Assembly (NCBI GenBank): GCA_030537915.1 | Contig: JAUNUZ010000159.1 | Location: 1 to 5,968, forward strand | DNA: 5,968 nt | Direction of reading: 5' to 3' | From: Micrococcales bacterium | Lineage (GTDB): Bacteria > Actinomycetota > Actinomycetes > Actinomycetales > Dermatophilaceae | Part shown: positions 5,671 through 5,968 of the stretch, in pieces | How the letters are laid out: every line of letters starts with the position of its first letter | Numbering within the stretch: position 1 is the first letter of the stretch | Notes under the pieces: generated by a model | The model's database searches: none | What the model saw: only the letters and a program-made list of their open reading frames with translations | What the model was told of the DNA's origin: nothing | Program-made: the position numbers and the translations under genes

Positions 5671-5968
5671 CTAGTCGCTGGACGGCTGCGTCGGCGGATA
5701 GGTCGTCGTGCCCGCGCCGAGGTTTTCGTCGGACTTGTCCTTGCCCAGCTTCGTCTTGGCGGCGTCAGCGGCGTGGCTGGCGGCGTCGGTCAGCTTGGCC
5801 TGAACCTCGGGCGCCTTCTCCTTGACGGTCGCGCTGGCGGTGCTGACCTTCTCTTGGACGCGGGGGTCGTGCCACAGGGAGTCGGCCTGGGACTTGATCT
5901 GCTCGTAGCGACCGCGGCCGTCGCGTGCGCCGAGCACGTACCCGATAGCGGCTCCGGCGATGAACATA
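5671..5968 (-). CDS. YtxH-like small membrane-anchored protein, N-terminus cut by window
   Basis: The visible 98 residues begin with a short Gly/Ala-rich hydrophobic segment (FIAGAAIGYVLGA) followed by the conserved basic turn ARDGRGRYEQIK, typical of actinobacterial YtxH-domain proteins. The segment probably inserts in or lies on the membrane. After it comes a charged, Ala/Lys-rich, helix-forming stretch (about residues 25-80) with repeats of the type VKEKAPEVQAKLTDAASHAADAAK, probably an amphipathic helix or coiled coil. A disordered tail rich in Thr, Pro and Ser closes the protein, which ends in TAG (5673-5671). The Met at 5967-5965 may be the true start, but relatives usually have a few residues before the hydrophobic segment, so the gene probably begins just beyond the window. 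The molecular role of the family is not established; some members are linked to stress. It converges on the urease-like operon and is probably unrelated to it. Confidence 0.8.
   Translation of the reverse strand, partial: MFIAGAAIGYVLGARDGRGRYEQIKSQADSLWHDPRVQEKVSTASATVKEKAPEVQAKLTDAASHAADAAKTKLGKDKSDENLGAGTTTYPPTQPSSD

Overview
The window comes from a GC-rich bacterium, almost certainly an actinomycete (Actinomycetota). Third codon positions are overwhelmingly G or C, GTG starts and tight gene overlaps are used, the CysK/CysE and YtxH-type proteins look actinobacterial, and the urease gamma and beta chains are fused. A Micrococcales-like host is a guess. No RNA gene, mobile element or CRISPR array is visible.

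Layout: (1) Positions 1-1175 hold a cysteine-biosynthesis pair, the 3' end of cysK followed by cysE. The CysE chain ends in isoleucine, the residue by which serine acetyltransferase docks into CysK. (2) Positions 1176-1405 hold no gene that I can support, but they contain a perfect 9-bp inverted repeat that may be a terminator or an operator. (3) Positions 1406-5534 form a tightly packed plus-strand operon: a fused urease gamma/beta-like protein, a urease alpha-like amidohydrolase, a 36-codon small ORF, and a thiamine-diphosphate (ThDP) enzyme of the acetolactate-synthase-like superfamily. Stops and starts overlap or nearly touch at every junction. (4) Positions 5535-5670 hold a strong GC hairpin terminator between convergent genes. 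(5) Positions 5671-5968 hold, on the minus strand, the 3' part of a small YtxH-like membrane-anchored protein that runs off the window.

The part worth attention is the urease-like/ThDP operon. The alpha-like protein keeps all nickel ligands, the carbamylated lysine and the catalytic His, Arg and Asp of urease. It has lost the flap cysteine, and the substrate-pocket segment is rewritten and about four residues shorter. The beta-like domain is also degenerate at its normally conserved GSHYHF motif. No ureD/E/F/G genes are present here. Together with the co-translated ThDP enzyme, this suggests either a non-canonical urease or a hydrolase for another urea-like (ureido or guanidino) compound whose product feeds a ThDP-dependent decarboxylation or carboligation. 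That functional link is inference; the gene order, overlaps and residue changes are read directly.
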